Source: an uncultured Acetatifactor sp.
GTDB taxonomy: Bacteria > Bacillota > Clostridia > Lachnospirales > Lachnospiraceae
Direction: 5' to 3'
Length of the DNA stretch: 64,000 nucleotides
NCBI GenBank assembly: GCA_910584235.1
Contig: CAJTZD010000001.1
Location: 62,001-126,000 of the forward strand
The notes beneath the pieces were generated by a model. It saw only the letters and a list, made by a program, of their open reading frames with translations, did not search any database and was not told the origin of the DNA. Below, one piece after another: positions 34,669 through 42,453 of this stretch. A program made the translations under genes and the position numbers. How positions within the stretch are numbered: the stretch's first letter is position 1; every line of letters begins with the position of its first letter.

Positions 34669-34806
34669 ATGAAAAAGATTGTAGGATTCATTGCTTTATT
34701 CATAGCTATCGGTATGCTGATCATGCTGATCACTCACAACCGGCTGGTGGGTCTGATTCTCATCGCTCTGTTATTGTTCCTGGGATATAACTGCTTCTGT
34801 GATTAA
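34669..34806 (+). CDS. small hydrophobic membrane protein (45 aa)
   Basis: This ORF begins MKKIVGFIALFIAIGMLIML and ends FLGYNCFCD. Two hydrophobic helices are separated by the polar turn ITHNRLVG. It lies between ytfJ and a bidirectional terminator. A TATAAT at 34635-34640 precedes it but has no well-spaced -35. The even hydrophobic pattern and position just before the terminator support a real gene. Function unknown. Confidence 0.65.
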   Translation: MKKIVGFIALFIAIGMLIMLITHNRLVGLILIALLLFLGYNCFCD

Positions 34807-34816
34807 AAGGCATTAG

Positions 34817-34847
34817 AAAAAGAGCAGAGAATCCTCTGCTCTTTTTT
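34817..34847. terminator. bidirectional terminator
   Basis: AGAGCAGAG (34821-34829) pairs with CTCTGCTCT (34834-34842) around AATC. Four A precede and six T follow, so it can end transcripts from both the ytfJ side and rpmB on the minus strand. Confidence 0.9.
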
Positions 34848-34890
34848 CGCCGACATCAATTTCCATTCTTTCAAATACGGTTTTAAAAGC

Positions 34891-35076
34891 TTATGCTCTC
34901 TCAACCTTGCCTGACCTTAAGCAACGGGTGCAGACATGTATCCTCTTTGCAGCGCCGTTTACCTTGCACTTTACCCGCTTGACATTCGCTTTCCACATTG
35001 CATTGGTCTTTCTATTAGAATGGCTTACATTATGACCGAACTGAACGCCTTTCCCACAAATATCACACTTAGCCAT
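34891..35076 (-). CDS. rpmB: 50S ribosomal protein L28
   Basis: This is the 61-residue L28 protein (MAKCDICGKGVQFGHNVSHS at the start). It is the zinc-binding form: Cys4, Cys7, Cys49 and Cys52. The ribosome binding site GGAGGTGG lies just before the ATG on the minus strand. It is a single-gene unit divergent from asp23. Confidence 0.97.
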   Translation of the reverse strand: MAKCDICGKGVQFGHNVSHSNRKTNAMWKANVKRVKCKVNGAAKRIHVCTRCLRSGKVERA

Positions 35077-35165
35077 TTTGCCACCTCCTCAGCCCCTGCG
35101 CTTGTATTTTGTTCCCGACAACAGAAAATCCGTATTCCATATTTTCTATTGTACACAACAGTAGT

Positions 35166-35194
35166 ATTCTAACAGAAATATATGGAAAAAGCAA
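35166..35194 (-). promoter_or_regulatory. promoter of rpmB
   Basis: On the minus strand TTGCTT (35194-35189) and TAGAAT (35171-35166) are 17 bp apart, giving a leader of about 80 nt before the rpmB start. Confidence 0.7.
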
Positions 35195-35229
35195 GTAAAA
35201 AAAATCTTTTTTTAATTTTATAATTATTA

Positions 35230-35258
35230 TTCCCTTTTTCTGGGAAAGCTGTTAAAAT
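35230..35258 (+). promoter_or_regulatory. promoter region with dyad upstream of asp23
   Basis: TAAAAT at 35253-35258 is a likely -10. The -35 position (35230-35235, TTCCCT) is poor and coincides with the dyad TTCCC-N7-GGGAA at 35230-35246, so an activator or repressor may act here. Confidence 0.45.
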
Positions 35259-35309
35259 AGTATCTATATGTCTGCTTATTTTGCTTGGACAAAGAAAGGA
35301 AGGGTTACT

Positions 35310-35669
35310 ATGAAAGGTTCTTCTATGAATACCCATATGGGAAAGATTGTCGTTCATAATGAAGTGATTGCCCAGTATGCGGGAGGCGTTGCCGTGGAAT
35401 GCTTCGGTATCGTAGGCATGGCAGGGGTCAGCGTAAAGGACGGTCTGGTAAAGCTTCTGAAAATGGACAGCATCACCAGAGGCATAAGCGTGACGCTCCA
35501 TCAGAATAAACTGATCCTTGATTTCCATGTCATCGTTGCCTATGGCGTCAGCATACTGGCAGTGGCTGATAACCTGATCAGCAATGTAAAGTACAAAGTG
35601 GAAGAGTTTACCGGCATCGAAATCGAGAAGATCAATATCTATGTAGATGGTGTCAGAGTAATTGATTAA
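35310..35669 (+). CDS. Asp23/Gls24-family (YloU-like) protein
   Basis: This is a 119-residue protein of the alkaline-shock family. It has the usual pattern GKIVVHNEVIAQYAGGVAVECFGIVGM (blocks VIAQYAGGVAVECFG) and ends IEKINIYVDGVRVID. In Firmicutes the yloU gene precedes yloV/fakA, exactly as here. AAAGGAAGGG sets ATG 35310; the frame is open from 35268. Its biochemical role is not established; Asp23 is membrane-associated in Staphylococcus. Confidence 0.88.
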   Translation: MKGSSMNTHMGKIVVHNEVIAQYAGGVAVECFGIVGMAGVSVKDGLVKLLKMDSITRGISVTLHQNKLILDFHVIVAYGVSILAVADNLISNVKYKVEEFTGIEIEKINIYVDGVRVID

Positions 35670-35682
35670 GGAGGAGCATGTC

Positions 35683-37359
35683 GTGAGTTTACAACAAATC
35701 GATGCTGGGATGCTTTCCAGGATGTTCCTGGCCGGCGCAAAAAATTTGGAGAGCAAAAAAGAATGGATCAATGAGCTGAATGTTTTCCCTGTTCCTGACG
35801 GCGACACCGGCACCAATATGACCATGACCATCATGTCTGCAGCCAGAGAGGTGACGCAGCTGGGCGATGCCGTCAGCATGCCGGGGCTATGCAAAGCCAT
35901 ATCCGGCGGGTCACTCCGGGGTGCAAGAGGAAATTCCGGCGTTATTCTGTCGCAGCTTTTCCGCGGCTTTACCAGGCGCATCAAGGAGGAGCAGGCGCTG
36001 ACGATTCCCATCCTTGCAGAAGCCTTTGACAAGGCTGTTGAGACTGCTTACAAGGCTGTCATGAAGCCCAAAGAGGGGACGATCCTCACGGTGGCCAGAG
36101 GCGCGGCGGAAAAGGCAGAGGAGCTTGCGGAAAGCGGCTGTGCGGATATGGAGACCTTTTTATCCACAGTGATCAAGCATGCGGAATATGTGCTGAGCCA
36201 GACCCCGGAGATGCTTCCGGTATTAAAACAGGCCGGCGTGGTGGATTCCGGCGGTCAGGGGCTGATCGCGGTGATGTCAGGCGCTTTTGACGCTTTCCTG
36301 GGCAAGGAAATCGACTTTTCCATCAAACCCGCCCCGGGCAGCGGAGCAAACGGCGGAAGTGTCAGGGAAAGCCGTGCTGAAGAACAGGTGGAGATCAAGT
36401 TCGGTTATTGCACGGAATTCATTATCATGCTGAACAAGACTTTCAATATCAAGACGGAAATGGATTTCAAGGCATATCTGGAATCTATCGGCGATTCCAT
36501 TGTATGTGTGGCGGACGACGATGTCGTGAAAGTGCACGTACATACCAATGACCCCGGTCTGGCTATCCAGAAGGCATTGAAGTATGGCGCGCTTTCCAAT
36601 ATGAAGATCGACAATATGCGTCTGGAGCATCAGGAAAAGCTCTTTAAGGCAGCCCAGGCTTCCAAGCCGGCGCCCGCCACTGAGCTGTCCGCGCCGCTCA
36701 AGGACTATGGCTTCATTGCCGTCTCCGCAGGGGATGGCATCAATGAAATCTTTAAAAGCCTTGGGGTGGATTATATCATAGAGGGCGGACAGACCATGAA
36801 CCCCAGCACCGCTGATATTCTGGACGCCGTGGAAAAAGTCAATGCCAAGACGATTTTCATACTGCCCAATAATAAGAACATTATCCTGGCCGCGAATCAG
36901 GCTGCGGAGCTCACTGCGGAAAAGGATCTGTTCGTGATTCCCACCAAAACCATACCCCAGGGAATCACGGCTGTCATCAACTTTGTACCGGATCTGACCG
37001 CGGATGAAAATGAAGCCAATATGCTGAGCGAAATCGGCAATGTCTCCACGGGACAGGTGACCTATGCAGTGCGCGACACGGTCATTGATGACAAGGAAAT
37101 CAAAAAAGGCGATTTCATGGGGATCGGCGACGACGGCATTCTCGCTGTGGGCAGCGATATCGCCGGTGTGGCGGGAGACACGGTATCGAAAATGATGAAT
37201 CAGGAGAGTGAACTGATCAGCATCTACTATGGCAGTGATGTGAAAGAAGAGGATGCGGAAAGCTTCCGGGCTCAGATGGCGGACCGCTATCCTGACTGCG
37301 ATATTGAGCTGCAGTACGGAGGCCAGCCGATTTACTATTATGTCATGTCTGTGGAATAA
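35683..37359 (+). CDS. fakA: fatty acid kinase catalytic subunit (DAK2 domain, YloV/FakA)
   Basis: This is a 558-residue protein. The N-terminal DAK2 kinase domain has NVFPVPDGDTGTNMTMTI (block PVPDGDTGTNM), SLRGARGNSGVILSQLFRG and VVDSGGQGL. A central part and a C-terminal DegV-like domain (DGINEIFKSLGVDYIIEGGQTMNPS, block GGQTMNPS) follow. FakA phosphorylates fatty acids bound to FakB, feeding exogenous acyl chains to PlsX/PlsY. The start is GTG 35683, 6 nt after AAGGAGGAG (35668-35676). A DegV/FakB gene lies two genes downstream. Confidence 0.9.
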   Translation: MSLQQIDAGMLSRMFLAGAKNLESKKEWINELNVFPVPDGDTGTNMTMTIMSAAREVTQLGDAVSMPGLCKAISGGSLRGARGNSGVILSQLFRGFTRRIKEEQALTIPILAEAFDKAVETAYKAVMKPKEGTILTVARGAAEKAEELAESGCADMETFLSTVIKHAEYVLSQTPEMLPVLKQAGVVDSGGQGLIAVMSGAFDAFLGKEIDFSIKPAPGSGANGGSVRESRAEEQVEIKFGYCTEFIIMLNKTFNIKTEMDFKAYLESIGDSIVCVADDDVVKVHVHTNDPGLAIQKALKYGALSNMKIDNMRLEHQEKLFKAAQASKPAPATELSAPLKDYGFIAVSAGDGINEIFKSLGVDYIIEGGQTMNPSTADILDAVEKVNAKTIFILPNNKNIILAANQAAELTAEKDLFVIPTKTIPQGITAVINFVPDLTADENEANMLSEIGNVSTGQVTYAVRDTVIDDKEIKKGDFMGIGDDGILAVGSDIAGVAGDTVSKMMNQESELISIYYGSDVKEEDAESFRAQMADRYPDCDIELQYGGQPIYYYVMSVE

Positions 37360-37378
37360 CGGACCTTGAAGGAGGCTT

Positions 37379-39451
37379 ATGGACGGGAATACTCCTATAA
37401 CAGAGCTCAAAGGGGTCGGCGACAAGACCCGGAAATTGTTCGAAAAGCTGGATATCCGGACAGTGGGAGAGCTGCTTGATGCCTGCCCCAGAGACTATGA
37501 GATGTTCAAAGAGCCTCTTAAGATTCAGGAAGCTGCCTGCGGTGATGTATGCGCAATTCATGCCGCCGTGTCCGGCATTGCCAGTGAACGGCGGATACGC
37601 AGGCTTAGTATCCTCCATGTGAATGTAGCGGACGAAACCGGCGGGCTGCAGCTGATTTTCTATAACATGCCTTTCCTGAAAAAGACCCTGCGGCCCGGAG
37701 GCTTCTATATCTTCCGGGGTCTGGTCCGGTCTAAAGCCGCGCTCAAGGTCATGGAACAGCCCAAGATCTTCTCCATGGAAGACTATCGCAAGCTCACGGA
37801 CCGGCTGGTGCCACGGTATGCCCTGACGAAAGGACTGACCAATCAGGCCGTACAAAAATACGTAAAGCAGGCGTTGTCTTTGTATGAATTCCGGTCAGAG
37901 TATTATGAGGCTTCTTTCCTGGATGCGTATCAGCTGGTTTCCCGCAGGGAGGCGCTGGAGACCGTGCACTTCCCGAAAGATTACGATTCTCTGGCAAGAG
38001 CCAGACGGCGTCTGGTATTCGATGAATTTTTCGAGTTTCTCTTCCTGATACGCAGCAGCCAAAGGCTGAATAAAGAGCTGCCCAATAACCACAAGATGTT
38101 TGAAACTGCCGATACCGTGCGCTTTCTGGAAAAACTTCCCTTTCCGCTGACAAAGTCCCAGAACAAAGTCTGGCAGGAAATCCGCGAAGATCTTTTGGGA
38201 GAAAGCTGTATGAATCGTCTGGTGCAGGGGGATGTGGGCTCCGGAAAGACCATCGTGGCTGTACTTGCATTGCTCATGACTGCCGCAAACGGATATCAGG
38301 GTGCGCTGATGGCTCCTACCGAAGTGCTTGCCGTGCAGCACTTTGAGACCATACAGAAGTATGTGACAGAGTATGGACTATTGTTTTGTCCGGTGCTTTT
38401 GGTAGGTTCCATGACGGCTAAGGAGAAAAGGGCAGCCTGTGAAAAAATTGCTGCAGGAGAGACGAATCTCATAATAGGTACCCATGCCCTGATTCAGGAA
38501 AAGGTACAATACCGTTCGCTGGGTCTGGTGGTGACTGATGAGCAGCACCGTTTTGGGGTAAGGCAGCGGGAGCTTCTGGCAAAGAAAGGGGAAAATCCCC
38601 ATATTCTGGTCATGAGCGCCACACCGATTCCAAGGACCTTGGCCATTATTTTGTATGGGGATCTCCATCTGTCCGTCATTGACGAGCTGCCGGTGGGCAG
38701 GCTGCCCATTAAGAACTGTGTGGTGAATACCAGCTACCGGCCCAAGGCTTATCAGTTCATCGCCGGGCAGGTGGCCCAGGGACGGCAGGTCTATGTGATC
38801 TGCCCCCAGGTGGAGGGCGACGGAGACGACGCCGAGGGCGGACTTCCCCTTGAAAATGTAATAGATTACACGGAAAAGCTAAAGAACGCTCTGCCGTCCG
38901 ACGTCCAGACAGCTTATCTCCATGGGAAAATGCGTCCCGGGGACAAGAACCGAATCATGAATCAATTTGCAGCGCATACCATAGATGTGCTGGTATCTAC
39001 CACTGTCATAGAGGTAGGGATCAATGTGCCCAATGCCACCGTGATGATGGTGGAGAACGCGGAACGCTTCGGCCTGGCCCAGCTCCATCAGCTTCGGGGA
39101 CGGGTGGGGCGCGGGGAACATCAGAGCTATTGTATCTTTATCAGCGCCGACGAGAAAGCGGATTCCATGGAGCGGCTGCAGATTCTGAACAAATCCAATG
39201 ACGGATTTCTGATTGCTTCGGAGGATTTAAAGCTGAGAGGGCCGGGTGAACTGTCCGGCATCCGTCAGAGCGGGGAATTCTCTTTCCGGATGGGAGATAT
39301 CTATGCGGATGCGGGGCTGCTGAAGCAGGCGTCAGAGGCTGTGGACAGGCTGCTATTGACAGATCCGGATTTAGCGCAGCCGGAACATGTCCGGTTGAAA
39401 GCACATTTGAAAGAAGCAGCGGATACAAGTGTGGATTTCCGTTCTATATAA
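37379..39451 (+). CDS. recG: ATP-dependent DNA helicase RecG
   Basis: This is a 690-residue superfamily 2 helicase that remodels stalled forks and branched DNA. The N-terminal wedge/OB domain (residues 1-150) is followed by helicase motifs: LTKSQNKVWQEI, Walker A VQGDVGSGKT, DEQHRFGVRQR, SATPIPRTLA and LRGRVGRGEHQSYC. AAGGAGG lies just before ATG 37379. The asp23-fakA-recG order is shared with Bacillus (yloU-yloV ... recG). Confidence 0.96.
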   Translation: MDGNTPITELKGVGDKTRKLFEKLDIRTVGELLDACPRDYEMFKEPLKIQEAACGDVCAIHAAVSGIASERRIRRLSILHVNVADETGGLQLIFYNMPFLKKTLRPGGFYIFRGLVRSKAALKVMEQPKIFSMEDYRKLTDRLVPRYALTKGLTNQAVQKYVKQALSLYEFRSEYYEASFLDAYQLVSRREALETVHFPKDYDSLARARRRLVFDEFFEFLFLIRSSQRLNKELPNNHKMFETADTVRFLEKLPFPLTKSQNKVWQEIREDLLGESCMNRLVQGDVGSGKTIVAVLALLMTAANGYQGALMAPTEVLAVQHFETIQKYVTEYGLLFCPVLLVGSMTAKEKRAACEKIAAGETNLIIGTHALIQEKVQYRSLGLVVTDEQHRFGVRQRELLAKKGENPHILVMSATPIPRTLAIILYGDLHLSVIDELPVGRLPIKNCVVNTSYRPKAYQFIAGQVAQGRQVYVICPQVEGDGDDAEGGLPLENVIDYTEKLKNALPSDVQTAYLHGKMRPGDKNRIMNQFAAHTIDVLVSTTVIEVGINVPNATVMMVENAERFGLAQLHQLRGRVGRGEHQSYCIFISADEKADSMERLQILNKSNDGFLIASEDLKLRGPGELSGIRQSGEFSFRMGDIYADAGLLKQASEAVDRLLLTDPDLAQPEHVRLKAHLKEAADTSVDFRSI

Positions 39452-39502
39452 ATAAAAATATGCCGCATATTGTAAAAACGAATGCGCAGAAACGAGGAAA
39501 TT

Positions 39503-40372
39503 ATGGCAAGCGTAGCGATTGTAACAGACAGCAACAGCGGAATTACCCAGGCTGTCGGCAGGGAGATGGGGATTTTTGTGTTGCCCATGCCTTTTATGAT
39601 TGATGATGAGACCTATTTTGAGGACATTAACCTGACCCAGGAGGGCTTCTATAAAAAGTTGGCCTCCGGCGCAAATATTGCCACTAGCCAGCCCTCTCCG
39701 GAGTCTGTGCTAAAGCTGTGGGACAACGTTCTCTCGGAATATGACGAACTTGTCCACATTCCCATGAGCAGCGGTCTGTCAGGTTCCTGCCAGAGCGCCA
39801 TGATTCTTGCAGAGGAATATCAGGGGCGGGTTCAGGTGGTAAATAATCAGCGGATTTCCGTTACCCAGAGGCAGTCCTGCCTGGATGCAAAGCTTCTGGC
39901 TTCCAAGGGGAAGAACGCTAAGGAGATTAAGGAATTTCTGGAGGCCGATAAGTTCAACAGCAGTATTTATATTATGCTGAATACCCTGTATTACCTGAAA
40001 AAGGGCGGCCGGATAACGCCTGCTGCGGCGGCTATAGGGACTATGCTACGGCTAAAGCCCGTGCTCCAGATTCAGGGAGAGAAGCTGGATGCTTTTGCCA
40101 AGGCCAGAACTACAAATCAGGGCAAGAGCATTATGCTGAATGCCATAAAGGCGGATATCGAGAAACGATTCGGCGGGATGACGCCGGACAGGCATATCTG
40201 GCTCCAGATTGCGCATACGGCGAATCCCGATGAGGCTTTCAGCTATCGGGACGAGGTTTTGGAGCATTTTCCGGGGTATGATGTGCATGTTGATGCGCTT
40301 TCGCTGAGCGTGGCCTGTCATATCGGGCCCGGGGCTTTGGCATTGGCTTGTTGCAGGAAAATAGACTTATAA
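39503..40372 (+). CDS. DegV-family fatty-acid-binding protein (FakB-like)
   Basis: This is a 289-residue protein. It starts MASVAIVTDSNSGITQ with the DegV motif VTDSNSGI, then has IATSQPSPESVLKLWDN, IPMSSGLSGSCQSA and LYYLKKGGRITPAAAAIGTM. Ser/Thr residues of the first and SSGLSG blocks bind the fatty-acid carboxylate in this family. Together with fakA two genes upstream it would form a fatty acid kinase. GAGGAAA before ATG 39503 sets the start over the longer frame at 39482. Confidence 0.88.
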   Translation: MASVAIVTDSNSGITQAVGREMGIFVLPMPFMIDDETYFEDINLTQEGFYKKLASGANIATSQPSPESVLKLWDNVLSEYDELVHIPMSSGLSGSCQSAMILAEEYQGRVQVVNNQRISVTQRQSCLDAKLLASKGKNAKEIKEFLEADKFNSSIYIMLNTLYYLKKGGRITPAAAAIGTMLRLKPVLQIQGEKLDAFAKARTTNQGKSIMLNAIKADIEKRFGGMTPDRHIWLQIAHTANPDEAFSYRDEVLEHFPGYDVHVDALSLSVACHIGPGALALACCRKIDL

Positions 40373-40393
40373 GAGTTATGGAGAGGTTCTTGA

Positions 40394-42343
40394 ATGGCTG
40401 GTACAAGTAATCATGAAAAAGAAGCATTCCAGGGGAATTATGACGCCTCCAGCATTACGGTGCTGGAGGGGCTGGAGGCTGTGCGGAAGAGACCCGGGAT
40501 GTATATCGGCAGTGTTTCCACGAAAGGTCTGAATCATCTGATTTATGAGATTGTGGACAATGCCGTGGATGAACATCTGGCAGGAGTTTGCGATACCATC
40601 CGAGTGGTGCTGGAGGCGGACGGGTCTGCCACTGTCACAGACAATGGACGCGGGATTCCCGTGGGAATGCATGAAAAGGGAATCAGTGCGGAGAGGCTTG
40701 TGTTCACCACCCTCCATGCAGGCGGGAAATTTGATAATTCGGCTTATAAGACCAGCGGAGGACTACACGGAGTGGGGTCATCGGTGGTGAATGCCCTTTC
40801 CACCCGATTGACTGTAACGGTCAAAACCGGCGGATACATTTATGAGGATAAATATGAGCGGGGAAATCCAATCACTCCCCTTCAGGACGGTCTGCTTCCC
40901 GTATTGGGAAAGACAAAAGAGACCGGGACTATCATTAATTTTCTGCCCGACGATACCATTTTTGACAAAACACGGTTTAAGGAGGATGATGTAAAGAGCC
41001 GGCTCCATGAGACGGCTTATCTGAATCCGAATCTGACCATTATCTTTGAAGACAAACGCAGGGAAGTGCCTGAGACAGTGACATTTCATGAGCCGGACGG
41101 AATCACGGGTTTTGTTCAGGATATGAATAAGTCCCAGGAGGCGGTGCATGATATTGTCTATTTCAGCGGGGAGAGCGAGGGGATTTCCGTTGAAGTGGCT
41201 TTCCAGTATATTAATGAGTTCCATGAAAATGTACTGGGATTTTGTAATAATATCTTTAATTCCGAGGGCGGCACCCATTTGACGGGATTTAAGACTATGT
41301 TCACGAATGTGATCAATACCTATGCCAGGGATCTGGGAATCCTTAAGGAAAAGGATGCAAATTTCACGGGAGCGGACGTTCGCAACGGCATGACGGCTGT
41401 GGTGTCCATCAAGCATCCGGATCCCAGATTCGAGGGACAGACGAAGACAAAGCTGGACAATCAGGATGCAGCGAAAGTAGTGTCCAAGGTAACGGGAGAG
41501 GAGATTGTGCATTTCTTCGACCGGAATCTGGAGACGCTGAAGAATATCATTGCCTGTGCGGAAAAGGCGGCAAAGATCCGCAAGACCGAAGAGCGCGCAA
41601 AGACAAACATGCTGACAAAGCAGAAATTTTCTTTTGACTCCAACGGAAAGCTGGCCAACTGTGAGTCCAGAACCCCCTCCCAGTGCGAAATCTTCATCGT
41701 AGAGGGTGATTCCGCGGGAGGCAGCGCCAAGATGGCAAGAAATCGTATGTTCCAGGCAATTCTGCCCATCCGGGGCAAGATTCTGAATGTGGAGAAAGCC
41801 AGCATCGACAAAGTCCTGGCCAACGCGGAGATCAAGACCATGATCAATGCGTTTGGCTGCGGGTTCTCGGAAGGCTATGGAAATGACTTCGACATTTCCA
41901 AGCTGCGCTATGACAAAATCATCATCATGGCGGATGCGGATGTGGACGGCGCCCATATCTCCAATCTGCTGCTGACGCTGTTCTACCGGTTTATGCCGGA
42001 GCTGATATTCGAGGGACATGTGTATATTGCCATGCCTCCTCTGTACAAGGCTATGCCGGCCAAGGGGGAAGAGCAGTATCTGTATGACGACAAGGCGCTG
42101 GAAAGGTACCGCAAGACCCATAAAGGTTCTTTTACTCTGCAAAGATATAAGGGCCTGGGCGAGATGGATGCCGAGCAGCTCTGGGAGACGACTTTGAATC
42201 CGGAAACCCGCCGGATGAAACTGGTGGAGATCGAGGATGCCAGGATGGCCTCCGAAGTGACGGAGCTCTTAATGGGCACAGAGGTGCCTCCGCGCAAGAC
42301 TTTTATCTATGAGCACGCGGTGGACGCGGAACTGGATATCTGA
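40394..42343 (+). CDS. type II DNA topoisomerase subunit B (GyrB/ParE type)
   Basis: This is the 649-residue ATPase/TOPRIM subunit. GHKL ATP-site motifs are YEIVDNAVDE, TDNGRGIP and GGLHGVGSSVVNALS. The TOPRIM part has EGDSAGGSAKMARNR and the metal-binding MADADVDGAH. The C-terminal block LQRYKGLGEMDAEQLWETT is conserved. The subunit A gene follows after 110 bp. The locus is not next to dnaA/recF, and the partner lacks a canonical GyrA box, so this may be a second enzyme (ParE-like) beside the main gyrase. The first codons contain a relative of the dispersed dyad (EKEAFQG). Confidence 0.9.
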   Translation: MAGTSNHEKEAFQGNYDASSITVLEGLEAVRKRPGMYIGSVSTKGLNHLIYEIVDNAVDEHLAGVCDTIRVVLEADGSATVTDNGRGIPVGMHEKGISAERLVFTTLHAGGKFDNSAYKTSGGLHGVGSSVVNALSTRLTVTVKTGGYIYEDKYERGNPITPLQDGLLPVLGKTKETGTIINFLPDDTIFDKTRFKEDDVKSRLHETAYLNPNLTIIFEDKRREVPETVTFHEPDGITGFVQDMNKSQEAVHDIVYFSGESEGISVEVAFQYINEFHENVLGFCNNIFNSEGGTHLTGFKTMFTNVINTYARDLGILKEKDANFTGADVRNGMTAVVSIKHPDPRFEGQTKTKLDNQDAAKVVSKVTGEEIVHFFDRNLETLKNIIACAEKAAKIRKTEERAKTNMLTKQKFSFDSNGKLANCESRTPSQCEIFIVEGDSAGGSAKMARNRMFQAILPIRGKILNVEKASIDKVLANAEIKTMINAFGCGFSEGYGNDFDISKLRYDKIIIMADADVDGAHISNLLLTLFYRFMPELIFEGHVYIAMPPLYKAMPAKGEEQYLYDDKALERYRKTHKGSFTLQRYKGLGEMDAEQLWETTLNPETRRMKLVEIEDARMASEVTELLMGTEVPPRKTFIYEHAVDAELDI

Positions 42344-42369
42344 GGATATCCGGGGCTCGCTAAATTTCT

Positions 42370-42398
42370 TTTACAAACGAATAAAACTATGGTATACT
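42370..42398 (+). promoter_or_regulatory. promoter of topoisomerase subunit A gene
   Basis: TTTACA at 42370-42375 and TATACT at 42393-42398, spacer 17 bp, 55 nt before the ATG at 42454. Confidence 0.75.
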
Positions 42399-42453
42399 TT
42401 TACATATTTATGCGGACCGGATACTGAAAAAAGATCAAAAAGGATCAATATAA

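Noticed and set aside
36277..37425. Long minus-strand ORF opposite fakA
   Set aside because: It is an antisense shadow of a well-conserved gene and its translation shows no recognisable domain.
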